Shown piece by piece: positions 8,020 through 17,011 of a DNA stretch of 64,000 bases. Below the pieces are notes generated by a model that saw nothing but the letters and a program-made list of their open reading frames with translations, did no database searches and was not told where the DNA came from. Every line of letters starts with the position of its first letter. Position 1 is the stretch's first letter. Where the stretch lies: assembly GCF_000367365.1 (NCBI RefSeq), contig NZ_BARF01000059.1:124001-188000 (forward strand), given 5' to 3'. The position numbers and the translations under genes are program-made. Source of the DNA: Streptomyces prunicolor NBRC 13075 (lineage in GTDB: Bacteria; Actinomycetota; Actinomycetes; Streptomycetales; Streptomycetaceae).

Positions 8020-9651
8020 CTAGCTCGCGGTGACGGACAGCTTGTGATGGAACACGTTGCCCGGATCCCAAGTCGCCTTCACCCGCTGCAACTTGGCGAG
8101 GTTGCCCTTGAAGTACAGGGTCTGCCAGGGCACGCCGGAGGTGTTCCAGGCCGGATCGGTGAGATCGGTGTCGGGGTAGTTGATGTAGGAGCCGTCGTTG
8201 GTGTCGTTCGGCACCGGCACCCCGCCGGTGTCCGCGTAGAGGTCGCGGTACAGAGCGCGCATCCAGGCGACGTGCCGGTCGTCCTGTGCCGCGTCCGGCC
8301 AGTACGTCGTGAAGTTGGCCTTGAGGACCGAGTCCCGCTGGGCCAGCGCGGTGGCCGTGGGCGACACGGTGTTGACCTTGCCGCCGTAGGAGTAGAGCAG
8401 GATGCCGGCGTGCCCGTCGTAGGCGGCGTCGGAGAGGTAGCCGTAGAGCGTCTTGGCCTGGGCTGCGGACCAACCCTGGCGCAGATAGGCGCCCTTGGAC
8501 TTCGTGCGGCTGTAAAGGCCGGTGTCGTAGGGGTCCTTGAGAGTCGTCTTCAGCCAGGGCCAGGAGGAGCGGGCGTCGGTGTACGGCACGCCGATGCCGC
8601 CGGTGACCGCGGCGACGTAGGCGTCGAGGAGGGCCGAGGCATCCGAACGGGTGCCGTCTATCTGGGTGTTGAGGACGAGGCTGCCCTGGACGCGGTTGTA
8701 GAGGATCAGGACGCTGTGCAGACTGTCGTAGGAGGAGCCGGCGACGCTGTTGCGGGCGTGCCAGGCGCCGTGGTTCGCGATCAGCGCGGTGAAGGCGGCC
8801 TCCGTTAGGTCGGTCCACTTGATGGCGACCGTCGACTTCAGGAGGGTCTTCGGCGGTCTGGGCAGGAGCGTGGAGGGGTCGGTGCCGGTGGCGTCCGGGG
8901 CTCGGAACCAGTAGCGGGTGACGATGCCGAAGGTGCCACCGCCGCCGCCCGTGTGGGCCCACCACAGGTCGCGGCGCGGGTTGTCGGCCTCGCGGGTGGC
9001 GACGACGGCACGGGCGGTGCCGGAGGCGTCGACCACGACGACCTCGACGGCGTAGAGATGGTCGACGACGGCGCCGTACTGGCGGCACATCGCGCCGTAG
9101 CCGCCGCCGGTGACGTGTCCGCCGACGCCCACGGTCGGGCAGGTCCCGCCGGGCAGGGACACGCCCCACTCCAGGTACAGGGTGCGGTAGACGTGGCCGA
9201 GGGTGGCGCCGCCCTCGACGAGGAAGGCTCGTCGGGCGGGGTCGTAGTGGACCGCGTCCATCTCCGACATGTCGACGAGTATCCGTACGTCGAGGTCGTC
9301 GACCAGTGAGTCCAGGCAGTGACCGCCGCCTCGTACGCCGATGCGCTTGCCGGCGTCGACCGCCGCCTGGACGACGGACACCACCTGCGCGGTGGTGTGG
9401 ACGAGGCGTATCGAGTCGGGGGCGGCGACGAATCTCGCGTTGTAGCCGCGGGAGGTGAGGTCGAGATAGCGGGTGTCCGAGGCGTCGACGGTGACCGCGG
9501 CGGGGGCGGTGGTGTCCGTGACCGTACTGTCGGCGGCCATGGCGCGGGTGGGGACTACGGCCGCGGCGATCCCTGCGGCGGTGGCGGTGCCGAGGAGTCC
9601 GCGTCGGGTGAGTCCGGCGGACGAGCGCCGGTCCGGTTGCTGTGGTGTCAC
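8020..9651 (-). CDS. Tat-exported FAD-linked oxidase, berberine-bridge-enzyme type
   Basis: The 543-residue protein has a twin-arginine signal (TRRGLLGTATAAG then AMA), so it is secreted folded with its flavin. The FAD_binding_4 domain carries the covalent His in VRGGGHCLD (about 111) and a Cys in GYGAMCRQYG (about 189). These are the two attachment residues of bicovalently flavinylated BBE-like oxidases. The C-terminal BBE motif is WDPGNVFHH. Such enzymes oxidise sugars, alcohols or phenolic metabolites with O2. I prefer the GTG at 9651, which has GGAG 6 bp upstream, over an ATG at 9666. The gene lies downstream of a terminated SnoaL gene. Confidence 0.88.
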   Translation of the reverse strand: MTPQQPDRRSSAGLTRRGLLGTATAAGIAAAVVPTRAMAADSTVTDTTAPAAVTVDASDTRYLDLTSRGYNARFVAAPDSIRLVHTTAQVVSVVQAAVDAGKRIGVRGGGHCLDSLVDDLDVRILVDMSEMDAVHYDPARRAFLVEGGATLGHVYRTLYLEWGVSLPGGTCPTVGVGGHVTGGGYGAMCRQYGAVVDHLYAVEVVVVDASGTARAVVATREADNPRRDLWWAHTGGGGGTFGIVTRYWFRAPDATGTDPSTLLPRPPKTLLKSTVAIKWTDLTEAAFTALIANHGAWHARNSVAGSSYDSLHSVLILYNRVQGSLVLNTQIDGTRSDASALLDAYVAAVTGGIGVPYTDARSSWPWLKTTLKDPYDTGLYSRTKSKGAYLRQGWSAAQAKTLYGYLSDAAYDGHAGILLYSYGGKVNTVSPTATALAQRDSVLKANFTTYWPDAAQDDRHVAWMRALYRDLYADTGGVPVPNDTNDGSYINYPDTDLTDPAWNTSGVPWQTLYFKGNLAKLQRVKATWDPGNVFHHKLSVTAS

Positions 9652-9723
9652 TGCTGTCTCCTGCATCTCGTGGTGGGCGAACGAAAAGTGGAGGGGCGAA
9701 ATGGGGGGGCGAAATGGGGGGCG

Positions 9724-9766
9724 AAAAAACTGCCGCCCAGGAGGCCAGGAGCCTTCTGGGCGGCAG
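9724..9766 (-). terminator. Rho-independent terminator after the SnoaL-like gene
   Basis: On the minus strand an 11-bp perfect stem (CTGCCGCCCAG pairing across 9730-9740 and 9756-9766), extended by inner GAGGC/GCCTT pairing, is followed directly by six T residues. This is a classic intrinsic terminator 14 bp past the stop of the gene ending at 9780, and separates it from the flavoprotein gene. Just beyond, 9695-9729 contains short repeats of GGGCGAAAT. Confidence 0.9.
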
Positions 9767-9779
9767 GAGTTGAGGGGGG

Positions 9780-10154
9780 TCAGACGACGTCGTGTCCGCT
9801 GACCGTGGTCTCCGGGATCTCGTCGCGGACGTCCCAGTGCTCGGCGATCAGGTCGTTCTCGAGCCGGAAGATCTCCACGACGGCCGAGCCCCGGTCCGTC
9901 GAGGTGGCGCGGAAGTGGGTGTGCACGAAGACCAGGTCTCCGGAGCCCGCCGCGCGCTTGATCTCGAACCGTGCCTCGGGGAGCTGCTTGCGGAAGCCCT
10001 CGATGAACTCGACCAGCGGCTTGCGACCGTCGGGCAGGTTCGGGTTGTGCTGGATGAGGTCCGCGGCCAGGTACTTGTCGGCCAGGTCGGTCTGCCCCTG
10101 GTTCCAGACGGTCTCCAGGTAGTCGCGCACGAAGTGCACCTGGTGGCTGCTCAT
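9780..10154 (-). CDS. SnoaL-like (ester cyclase type) protein
   Basis: The 124-residue protein fits the SnoaL-like ester-cyclase pattern: first helix HFVRDYLETVWNQGQTDLADKYL, then LIQHNPNLPDGRKPLVEFIEGF with the family's conserved QHNP segment, followed by VFVHTHFRATS and AVVEIFRLENDLIAEHWDV. This last pattern (EIFR..N..I.EHWDV) is typical of small NTF2-fold proteins found near oxidoreductases. AAGGAG lies 6 bp before the ATG. It follows the MFS transporter gene by 13 bp and ends at an intrinsic terminator. The reaction is unknown. Confidence 0.8.
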   Translation of the reverse strand: MSSHQVHFVRDYLETVWNQGQTDLADKYLAADLIQHNPNLPDGRKPLVEFIEGFRKQLPEARFEIKRAAGSGDLVFVHTHFRATSTDRGSAVVEIFRLENDLIAEHWDVRDEIPETTVSGHDVV

Positions 10155-10167
10155 GAGTTCTCCTTGG

Positions 10168-11367
10168 CTAACTGATGTGTACAGGTGTGGCGGACTGCTC
10201 GGCGACCTTGGCCGCCGACGCCTGCCGGACGGACAGCAGATGGGCCAGCGCGGCCAGGACGAGGACGCCCAGAGCCGCGGCCGGGATGGGGCCCGCGCCC
10301 ACGCCCGGCAGCAGCGAGCTGCCGATGAAACTGCCGAGGCTCATCCCGAGGTAGAGCGCGGCGGCGTTCAGGGCGAGGATCAACCCCGGTTGCAGAGGCA
10401 CCAGTTCGACCAGCCGGGCCTGCTGCGGGGCCTGGTAGAGCTGGCTGAAGAAGGCCCAGAACGCGAAGAACACGAGCCCGGCCGTGGAGTGCGGGGCGAC
10501 CAGCAACAGGGCGAAGCCCAGGGCGAGTCCGATGACGGCGAGGCCCACCGTCCGTTCGACGCCCAGCCGTTCGGCGATCCTCGGCGCGGACGCGTTGCCC
10601 GCGACACCGATCACGCCGAAGGCGAGCAGGGTCACCGAGATCAGTCCGGACGACGCGTCGAAGCGGTCCTTGAGATAGGCGCCCGCGATGCCGTAGACGG
10701 TGAACTGGGCGGCCATGAAGAGGAGGGTCGTCGAGACGGTGGCCACGGTGGCGGGGGTGCGCAGCGCACCCCGGTAGGCCTGCACTGTGGGCGGTTCGCC
10801 GGTCGGGATCTCGGGGACGAACACGAACACCGTCACGAAGGCGATCGCGGAGAGCACGGCCACGCCGAGCAGCGCCGGACGCCAGCCGAGGCTGCCGCCC
10901 AGGAACGACGCCAGCGGCACACCGAGCACGGCGGCGGCCGTCATCCCGCCGAAGACGGTGGCCAGGGCCCGCTGTCGGCGCTCCGTCGGGACGATGAGCG
11001 CACCGGCCGCCGAGGCGCCGGGGCCGAAGACGGCGGCGCCCATCGCGGCGAGGACCCGAGTGGCCGTCAGGAAGCCGTAGTTGGGCGCTACGGCCCCGAG
11101 CGCGGCGCCCACGGTGAGCAGCCCGATGCCTACGAGGAGGACGCGCTTGCGGTTCCAGCGGCGCAGCAGGATGGGGGCCGAGGGCGCGAAGACCGCGAAG
11201 GTCAGCGCGAAGACGGTGACGAGTATGCCCACCGAGGCGGGTTCGACGTGCAGATCGTCCCCGATCGGACCGTTCAGGCCGACGACCGCCAGCGAGATCG
11301 TCCCCAGGCTGAAGTAGCCCAGTGAGAGTGACAGCAAGGCCGGTAAGGCGCTGTTGCGGGAGGGCAT
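10168..11367 (-). CDS. MFS transporter, drug:H+ antiporter-like
   Basis: The 399-residue protein has about twelve hydrophobic segments and the loop 2-3 motif region following FAPSAPILLRRWNRKRVLL. The N-terminal half ends with a motif-C-like run (GGMTAAAVLGVPLASFLGG) that is typical of exporters of the arabinose-efflux type. ATG 11367 is preceded by AGGAGG at a 7-bp spacing; a GTG directly before it (11370) is possible. Codon 8 is TTA (11344-11346), so translation may depend on the bldA tRNA. It lies upstream of the SnoaL-like gene in the same direction, so it may export the cluster product. Confidence 0.85.
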   Translation of the reverse strand: MPSRNSALPALLSLSLGYFSLGTISLAVVGLNGPIGDDLHVEPASVGILVTVFALTFAVFAPSAPILLRRWNRKRVLLVGIGLLTVGAALGAVAPNYGFLTATRVLAAMGAAVFGPGASAAGALIVPTERRQRALATVFGGMTAAAVLGVPLASFLGGSLGWRPALLGVAVLSAIAFVTVFVFVPEIPTGEPPTVQAYRGALRTPATVATVSTTLLFMAAQFTVYGIAGAYLKDRFDASSGLISVTLLAFGVIGVAGNASAPRIAERLGVERTVGLAVIGLALGFALLLVAPHSTAGLVFFAFWAFFSQLYQAPQQARLVELVPLQPGLILALNAAALYLGMSLGSFIGSSLLPGVGAGPIPAAALGVLVLAALAHLLSVRQASAAKVAEQSATPVHIS

Positions 11368-11488
11368 CACGCCACCTCCTCTTCCGAGCGGGAAAGGTGC
11401 ATGCGGTGACCGTAGGAGCGGTCCAGGGACCGTCGCGCGCGCCGCGAGGAGGACCCCGGCACTGCCCGAGGTCCGCCCCCGCACTACG

Positions 11489-12658
11489 TCAGGTCGCGCC
11501 GAAGGCGCGTGAGCGCAGCACCAGCGGCACGCTGCGGCCGGAGCTGATCAGCCAGTGCTCCACGGCGTTGACCAGCAGGAGCAGCAGGGCGGTTGAGGCA
11601 AGTACGGCGAGGGCCGGCAGGAGGGGTGCGACCGCGGCGGCGGCCAGCAGCACGAGGCCGCAGTAGAAGCGGGTGGCGGACGCGGCGCCGAACATCCGGC
11701 GGCGGGTGTAGCAGAACGTCAGCAGGATCAGGGCGGCTCCGACGGGCAGCAGTCCGGCGGTGCCGGAGTGCGGGACGCGCAGCGGGTCGTGGACGGTGCG
11801 TACGGCGCCGACGGAGACCAGCAACAGCCCGGCGACCAGGACGAGATGGCCGTAGCTGAGCACGTCGCGGACGACGATCGCGGGGGTCGAGTGGGTGCGC
11901 AGGGCGTGGGCGACGGCCGAGGCGACGAGGTGGAAGTAGAGCCACCACAGGGCGCAGCCGATGAGGAAGGCGAGGACGAGCGCGGTCAGGCTGACCGGGT
12001 CGAGCGGTCCTTTGGCGACTCCGGCGCCGACGGAGAAGATGTTCTCGCCGAGGGCGATGATGATGAACAGGCCGAATCGTTCCGGGAGATGGTTGACACC
12101 GAAGGCAAGTCGCCGCAGATGGCCGCTGAGCAGGACGGGCGCCGCCAGTTCGGCGACCACGGCGACCGCCCAGCACACCTCGCGCCAGGGGGCGGGGAGG
12201 GTGGCGGCGCCGAACAGCACGAGGGCGAAGGCGAGTCCGGCGCGGTAGGGGTGGATGGTGTAGAGCGCGCACTCTCTGCGGATGGCCTCGCCGATGAGCA
12301 GTCGGAGGGCGAGGTAGCTGCCCGCGTACAGCAGGGCCTGTTCCCGGTTGTCGAGCGCCTGTGGCGCGGCAACCGCCATGCCGTAGACGGCGAGTGCGGT
12401 CAGCATCAGGAACACCCGTTGCAGGCTGGTCTCGTGCACGGCGTTCATCGCCATGACGACGTCCACCCAGGCCCACCACAGCGGGACGAGCACGAGCAGA
12501 CACTGTCCGAGCACGGGCCAGGTGGCGTGTCCGGCGAGCAGGTGCGCGATCTGGCCCACGCCGAACGCGAGGACCAGATCGAAGAAGAGCTCCGCCCAGG
12601 TGGCCCGGTCGCGCACCTGAACGGCCGGGACGGTCGTTGTCGCGGTTGCGTCGGTCAT
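11489..12658 (-). CDS. Low temperature requirement protein A (LtrA) family membrane protein
   Basis: The 389-residue protein has about ten membrane segments. It has the LtrA hallmarks: an N-terminal ATWAELFFDLVLAFGVGQ and the central ERFGLFIIIALGENIF with conserved Glu and Asn residues. The family is widespread in actinomycetes; its biochemical role is unknown. No Shine-Dalgarno sequence is obvious before the ATG, so the transcript may be leaderless or weakly translated. It is followed leftward by the MFS gene after 121 bp. Confidence 0.85.
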   Translation of the reverse strand: MTDATATTTVPAVQVRDRATWAELFFDLVLAFGVGQIAHLLAGHATWPVLGQCLLVLVPLWWAWVDVVMAMNAVHETSLQRVFLMLTALAVYGMAVAAPQALDNREQALLYAGSYLALRLLIGEAIRRECALYTIHPYRAGLAFALVLFGAATLPAPWREVCWAVAVVAELAAPVLLSGHLRRLAFGVNHLPERFGLFIIIALGENIFSVGAGVAKGPLDPVSLTALVLAFLIGCALWWLYFHLVASAVAHALRTHSTPAIVVRDVLSYGHLVLVAGLLLVSVGAVRTVHDPLRVPHSGTAGLLPVGAALILLTFCYTRRRMFGAASATRFYCGLVLLAAAAVAPLLPALAVLASTALLLLLVNAVEHWLISSGRSVPLVLRSRAFGAT

Positions 12659-12749
12659 CGTCGTATCGGGACACGGCGGGCCCCGACAAACAGGGAATGC
12701 GCGAAGTAGCCACCCATTGCGGCAAGTTCACCGCCCGGCTGTCCGAACT

Positions 12750-14006
12750 TCAGCGCTCGGTGAGCGTCACCCGCACCGGCCCGCCCGTCACGTCGACGAG
12801 CCGGGTCCATTCCGCCGTCAGGGTCAGTGTGCGGTTCGGTACGGCTGTCCCCAGCCACTCCTTGTGCAACAGCCGCCCGTCCTGGACGACTTGCAGGACC
12901 GGCCGGTTCACCAGGGCCGAGGTGCGCAGGACGTACGGGTGGTCGTCGCCCGGGGCGACCCGGTTCGGGGCGATCCAGCGCAGGGGCGGCTCGACGAGCA
13001 ACGGCACGGTGTGGCGGGCCCATTCGGCACCGGCGAGGCTCTCCAGAACGGCGGCGGCGACCCGGACCCCCTCGCGGGTGGCGGTGGCCGCGCTCTCGAC
13101 GGGGTGCAGGAGACTACCGGCGGCGAACACACCGGGCCGTGAGGTGTGCAGAGCCCCGTCGACGGCGGGGCCCCGGGTGCCGGGATCCAGTTCCAGGCAC
13201 CCCCGCCGGGCGAGCTCATGGTCGGGCACGAAGTCACCGGTGAACACGACGGTGTCGCAGACCAGTTGCACGGTACGGCCGTCCCGGTGCCGGACGCGGA
13301 CGCCGGACAGCCGCCCGTGACCGAGGAGTTCGGTGACCGTGGTGTCGGTGAGGAGGGGGATGCGGTGGCGGAGGCGGGCGTTGTGGGTGCGGGCGACGGT
13401 CGTCTGGGAACGGTCCAACTCGGTGACCATGGCGACGACCTGGGCTCCGGCCTCCCGCACGGTGTCGGCGGCGGCATAGGAGACGTCCTCGGCACCGACC
13501 ACGACGGCCCGGGTGCCGATCCGCTGCCCGTGGAGATGCACCGCCTGCTGCAACTCCCCTGTGGTGTACACCCCGTTGGGGCGGGTCCCCGGCACCAGCC
13601 GGGCCGCGCGCGGCCGTTCGCGGGCACCGGTGGCGAGGACGACGGCTGCCGCGTGGATGGTCTCCGGGCCTTGCGGTCCAACGGTGTTCAGGGCCGACGG
13701 CCCCGCCCAGTCGAGGGCGGTGATCCCGGTACGGACGACGGCACCGGCCCGCGCGGCGGCGGCGAGCACCAGGCGGGCGTACGCGGGCCCGGTGAGCGGA
13801 TGCGTCCAGGTGCCGAAGCCGCCGTGGTGGCAGTGCCGGGGCACTCCCCCGGCCTGCTGCTCCCGGTCCAGGACTTCGACGCGGGCGACTCCGGCAACGG
13901 CGAGGCGCGCGGCGGCGGCGAGTCCCGCGGGTCCGGCGCCGACCACCAGGACGTCCACTTCGCGTGCGGGGCGGGTCACGGCTGGGCGAATTCGGAAGGG
14001 GGGCAT
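12750..14006 (-). CDS. FAD/NAD(P)-dependent oxidoreductase, partner of the GlpA-like dehydrogenase
   Basis: The 418-residue protein starts with a dinucleotide-binding motif (VLVVGAGPAGLAAAARL). It has a second Rossmann motif with unusual sequence (TRAVVVGAEDVSYAAADT) and the FAD motif RPGVFAAGSLL. A C-terminal extension of about 85 residues follows (after VPLLVEPPLRWIAP). In many bacteria such a flavoprotein sits beside a BFD-tailed glycerol-3-phosphate dehydrogenase, often with a DUF1667 protein; here no separate DUF1667 gene is seen. No alternative in-frame start is closer to the preceding gene, which leaves an 88-bp gap. The function as electron-transfer subunit is inferred from context. 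Confidence 0.75.
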   Translation of the reverse strand: MPPFRIRPAVTRPAREVDVLVVGAGPAGLAAAARLAVAGVARVEVLDREQQAGGVPRHCHHGGFGTWTHPLTGPAYARLVLAAAARAGAVVRTGITALDWAGPSALNTVGPQGPETIHAAAVVLATGARERPRAARLVPGTRPNGVYTTGELQQAVHLHGQRIGTRAVVVGAEDVSYAAADTVREAGAQVVAMVTELDRSQTTVARTHNARLRHRIPLLTDTTVTELLGHGRLSGVRVRHRDGRTVQLVCDTVVFTGDFVPDHELARRGCLELDPGTRGPAVDGALHTSRPGVFAAGSLLHPVESAATATREGVRVAAAVLESLAGAEWARHTVPLLVEPPLRWIAPNRVAPGDDHPYVLRTSALVNRPVLQVVQDGRLLHKEWLGTAVPNRTLTLTAEWTRLVDVTGGPVRVTLTER

Positions 14007-14094
14007 ACGGAGGTCCCGTGAGCGCGACCGGCCGCGACCGAGCCCGCGACAAGCCCGGCGCGGCGCACGCCGCCCACCGCGCGTCCCCGCTGAA

Positions 14095-15498
14095 TCATGC
14101 CCGGCTCCCTTCAAACAGCGCCCGTACCGCCGCCCCGCAATAGAACCCCTGACAACGCCCCGCCCGTGCCCGCGTCCGCCGACGCAGTCCGTCCAGGTTG
14201 CGCGGTGGCACCGTACTGGCGAGCGCGTCCCGGATCTCGCCGCGTGAGACACGCTCGCAGTGGCAGACGAGGGTGCCGTACTCCGGGTCGGCGGCGACGA
14301 GTTGGGCGTTCTGATGGGGGCGCGGGTGGGCCTCGCCGAGATTCGGCATGTGGACCGGTCCAAGGTCCCGTGCCGGGCCCAGGTCGAGGCCCGTACCGGC
14401 CAGCAACTCGGTGACGTGCGCGGCGATGGCCATGGACGCCGTCAGGCCGGTGGAGCGGATGCCGCCCACCGTGATGTATGCCTGCTCGGGGTGGGCGGTG
14501 ATGCGGTAGTCGTCCTGCTCGGTGGCGGCGCGCAGTCCGGCGTAGACGGCGGTGACCTCCTCGTCGAGCAGCGCGGGGAGGATGCGGGCGCCCTTCTCCC
14601 GCAGCAGCGCGAGCCCCTCGGCGGTCGAGCCGGTCGCCCACTTGTCGTCCAGGTCCTCGGCGGTGGGGCCGAGCAGCAGGTTGCCGTAGACGGTCGGGGT
14701 GACCAGAACCCCCTTGCCGAGTGCCGTGGGGACGGGCAGGAGGATGTGGTGGAGCAGGTCGCGGGCGAGCTTGTCGAAGACGATCAGCTGGCCCCGGCGC
14801 GGGGTGACGGTGAAGTCGTGGTGCCCCAGGTGTCGGTCGAGGGTGTCGGCGTGCAGTCCGGCCGCGTTGACGAGGTGGCGGGTGCGCAGGGTGCCCCGGG
14901 TGGTGGTGAGCGTGTGTGTACCGTCTCGCCAACTGACGTCGGTGACCGGCGAGTTGAGGTGCAGTTCGACTCCGTGGTGCACCGCCTGTGTCGCGTACGC
15001 CAGTGTCGTCGTCCAGGGGCAGATGATGCTCTCGCCGGGCACGTGCAGGGCGCCGAGCGCTCCCGGGCCGAGATGCGGTTCACGTTCGTACAGTTCGGGA
15101 CGGTCGACAGGACGAGCGTCACCGTACTCATTCCGTACGGCCTTCTCCGCCAAGTGCGGTAGCGCGGCGAGCTGTTCCTCGTCCCAGGCCACCAGCAGCG
15201 CGCCCACCGGCTCGACGGCGATGCCCGACTCGGCGGCGTACGCGGCGAGTTGGCGCGAACCCTCGCGGACTAGGCGGGCTTCCAGGGACCCCGGTACCGC
15301 GTCGAAGCCGGTGTGCAGGATCGCGGTGTTCGCCTTCGAGGTGCCCTGGCCCACGTCGTCCTGGGCCTCGACGAGGGCCACGCGCAGGCGCGGCCGGCGG
15401 GCGAGTTCGCGGGCGATGGCACAGCCGACCACTCCCGCGCCGACCACCGTCACGTCGTAACTCCCGGGCGGCAGTGGTCCGTTGACCGTGACTGTCAT
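14095..15498 (-). CDS. GlpA-like FAD-dependent glycerol-3-phosphate dehydrogenase with C-terminal [2Fe-2S] BFD-like domain
   Basis: The 467-residue protein has a DAO fold with FAD motif VTVVGAGVVGCAIARELAR, TSKANTAILHTGFD in the substrate region, and the late motif VGGIRSTGLTASMAIA. The C-terminal domain has the BFD-type cysteines LVCHCERVSRGEI ... GRCQGFYCG, a likely 2Fe-2S cluster. This architecture matches GlpA-type quinone- or flavoprotein-linked dehydrogenases of glycerol 3-phosphate or a similar 2-hydroxy substrate. The start overlaps the kinase stop in an ATGA, so translation is coupled. It sits between an FGGY kinase and a flavoprotein, forming kinase-dehydrogenase-partner. Confidence 0.85.
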   Translation of the reverse strand: MTVTVNGPLPPGSYDVTVVGAGVVGCAIARELARRPRLRVALVEAQDDVGQGTSKANTAILHTGFDAVPGSLEARLVREGSRQLAAYAAESGIAVEPVGALLVAWDEEQLAALPHLAEKAVRNEYGDARPVDRPELYEREPHLGPGALGALHVPGESIICPWTTTLAYATQAVHHGVELHLNSPVTDVSWRDGTHTLTTTRGTLRTRHLVNAAGLHADTLDRHLGHHDFTVTPRRGQLIVFDKLARDLLHHILLPVPTALGKGVLVTPTVYGNLLLGPTAEDLDDKWATGSTAEGLALLREKGARILPALLDEEVTAVYAGLRAATEQDDYRITAHPEQAYITVGGIRSTGLTASMAIAAHVTELLAGTGLDLGPARDLGPVHMPNLGEAHPRPHQNAQLVAADPEYGTLVCHCERVSRGEIRDALASTVPPRNLDGLRRRTRARAGRCQGFYCGAAVRALFEGSRA

Positions 15499-16934
15499 AC
15501 GGGGGTCCGGTCGAGCAGTGCCGTCACTTCGGTGCGGAAGGCGGCGAGGCGTTCGACCGCGTGGTCGGGGGTGATGCGCGGTTCGTAGACGGCGGCGGGT
15601 TTCCAGTCGGGCAGGGCGTCGGCGAGCGTCAGCCCGGGCTCCGCGCCGAGTTGGGCCAGGGCGCCCACGCCGAGGGCGGTCGCATCCGGCAACGCGGAGA
15701 CCTCGACGGGGCGCTGGAGGAGATCGGCTTGCGTCTGCATGAGCAGCGCCGAGCGGGTGAGGCCGCCGTCGACGCGGAGCACGTCCAGGGGTGTGCCGAG
15801 GTCGGTCGCGGCGGCTTCGGCGAGTTCCACTACCTGCGCGGCCAGGCCCTCGCACAGGGCGCGCACCAGGTTTCCGGAGGTGGTGTCGAGGCCGAGGCCG
15901 GTGAGCGAGCCGCGTACGTCGCCGCGCCACCAGGGGGCGGCGAGCCCGGCGAGGGCGGGTACGAAGGTGACCCCACCGGTGTCCGGTACCGCGCCGCCCA
16001 CCCGGTCCAGGTCGGCGGCGCCGGTGATGACGCCGAGGTCGGTGAGCCACCGTACGGCGGAGGCGGCGGTGTACACCTGTCCGTCGAGGCAGTAGCTGGT
16101 CCGTCCGCCGAGCCGCCACGCCACGCAGCTGACCAGGCCCGAGTCGCCGCGCCGGGGTGTGTCGCCGGTGTGCGCGAGGAGGAACGCCCCTGTGCCGTAG
16201 GTGCACTTGGCGCCGCCGGGCGCGGTGATGCGTTGGGCGAGGAGGGCCGCCTGCTGGTCCACGACGAGGCCGGTGAGGGGTATCTCCGCGCCGAACGCCG
16301 TTGTCGTACCAATGAGTTCGGCGCAGTCGACGACACCGGGGAGGCGTTCCCCGGAGAGGCCGTAGAGGTCGAGGGCGCGGGGTGACCAGGTGGCCTTGTC
16401 GAGGTCGAGGAGTTGGGTGCGGCCCGCGGTCGCGGCGTCGGTGACGTGGGTGCCGGTGAGGCGGTGGACGAGCCAGGAGTCGCTGGTGGTGACCATGCCG
16501 TCGCGGGTCAGATGGCGGCGGATCCAGGCCATCTTGGGTGCGGCGAAGTACGGGTCGAGCGGCAGGCCGGTCAGCCGGCGCAACTCGTCGGCGTGCTCGG
16601 TGAGTTCGGCGCAGGCGCTCTCCGCTCGCCGGTCCTGCCAGACGAGTGCGTCGGTGAGCGGCATTCCGGTGTCGGGGTCCCAGGCGAGGACGGTCTCGCC
16701 CTGGTTGGCGAGGCCCAGTGCCGTCACGGGTTCGTCGGCCTCGGCGAGTGCGCGGCGGCCGGCGATGATCACCGACTCGTACAGTTCCTCGGGGTCGGCC
16801 TCGACCAGGCCGCCCGGTCCTCGGCGGGTCCCCACCGAGACGAACCCGGTGCCGATCACGCCGCGTTCGGGACAGATCACCAGGGCCTTCGTGCCGGATG
16901 TGCCCTGGTCGACGGCGAGTACCGGACCCGTCAT
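15495..16934 (-). CDS. FGGY family carbohydrate/polyol kinase (glycerol kinase-like)
   Basis: The 479-residue protein shows the two-domain FGGY fold: phosphate-1 motif AVDQGTSGTKALV, VWQDRRAES, DQQAALLAQ with the catalytic-base Asp, GTGAFLLAHTGD, and adenosine-region DVLRVDGGLTRS. The overall match is to glycerol kinase. However, the loop equivalent to E. coli NQRET reads NQGET, so the glycerol-contacting Arg83 is Gly here. The substrate may be another short polyol. Start: ATG with GGGAGGGG upstream. It is the first gene of a three-gene operon; an inverted repeat upstream (17012-17038) is a candidate operator. Confidence 0.85.
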   Translation of the reverse strand: MTGPVLAVDQGTSGTKALVICPERGVIGTGFVSVGTRRGPGGLVEADPEELYESVIIAGRRALAEADEPVTALGLANQGETVLAWDPDTGMPLTDALVWQDRRAESACAELTEHADELRRLTGLPLDPYFAAPKMAWIRRHLTRDGMVTTSDSWLVHRLTGTHVTDAATAGRTQLLDLDKATWSPRALDLYGLSGERLPGVVDCAELIGTTTAFGAEIPLTGLVVDQQAALLAQRITAPGGAKCTYGTGAFLLAHTGDTPRRGDSGLVSCVAWRLGGRTSYCLDGQVYTAASAVRWLTDLGVITGAADLDRVGGAVPDTGGVTFVPALAGLAAPWWRGDVRGSLTGLGLDTTSGNLVRALCEGLAAQVVELAEAAATDLGTPLDVLRVDGGLTRSALLMQTQADLLQRPVEVSALPDATALGVGALAQLGAEPGLTLADALPDWKPAAVYEPRITPDHAVERLAAFRTEVTALLDRTPV

Positions 16935-17011
16935 ACCACCCCTCCCGTAGATCACTTCGCGACAGCCTGCCGTCGGTCCGCACCGCACGTCAAGCATTGC
17001 TGATTTGTAGT

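Noticed and set aside
7043..9169. 708-codon minus-strand open frame spanning the SDR and flavoprotein genes.
   Set aside because: It runs through the terminator and is a shadow frame of genes on both strands; no domain is recognisable.
9695..9729. Short GGGCGAAAT repeats as a possible CRISPR or operator array.
   Set aside because: There are two to three imperfect units without spacers next to a terminator; they do not resemble a CRISPR and lie downstream of genes on both sides.
13979..14098. 40-codon frame starting in an ATGA overlap with the GlpA-like stop.
   Set aside because: It has no recognisable content and ends inside the next gene; the neighbouring flavoprotein frame is a better explanation, though coupling by this frame cannot be fully excluded.
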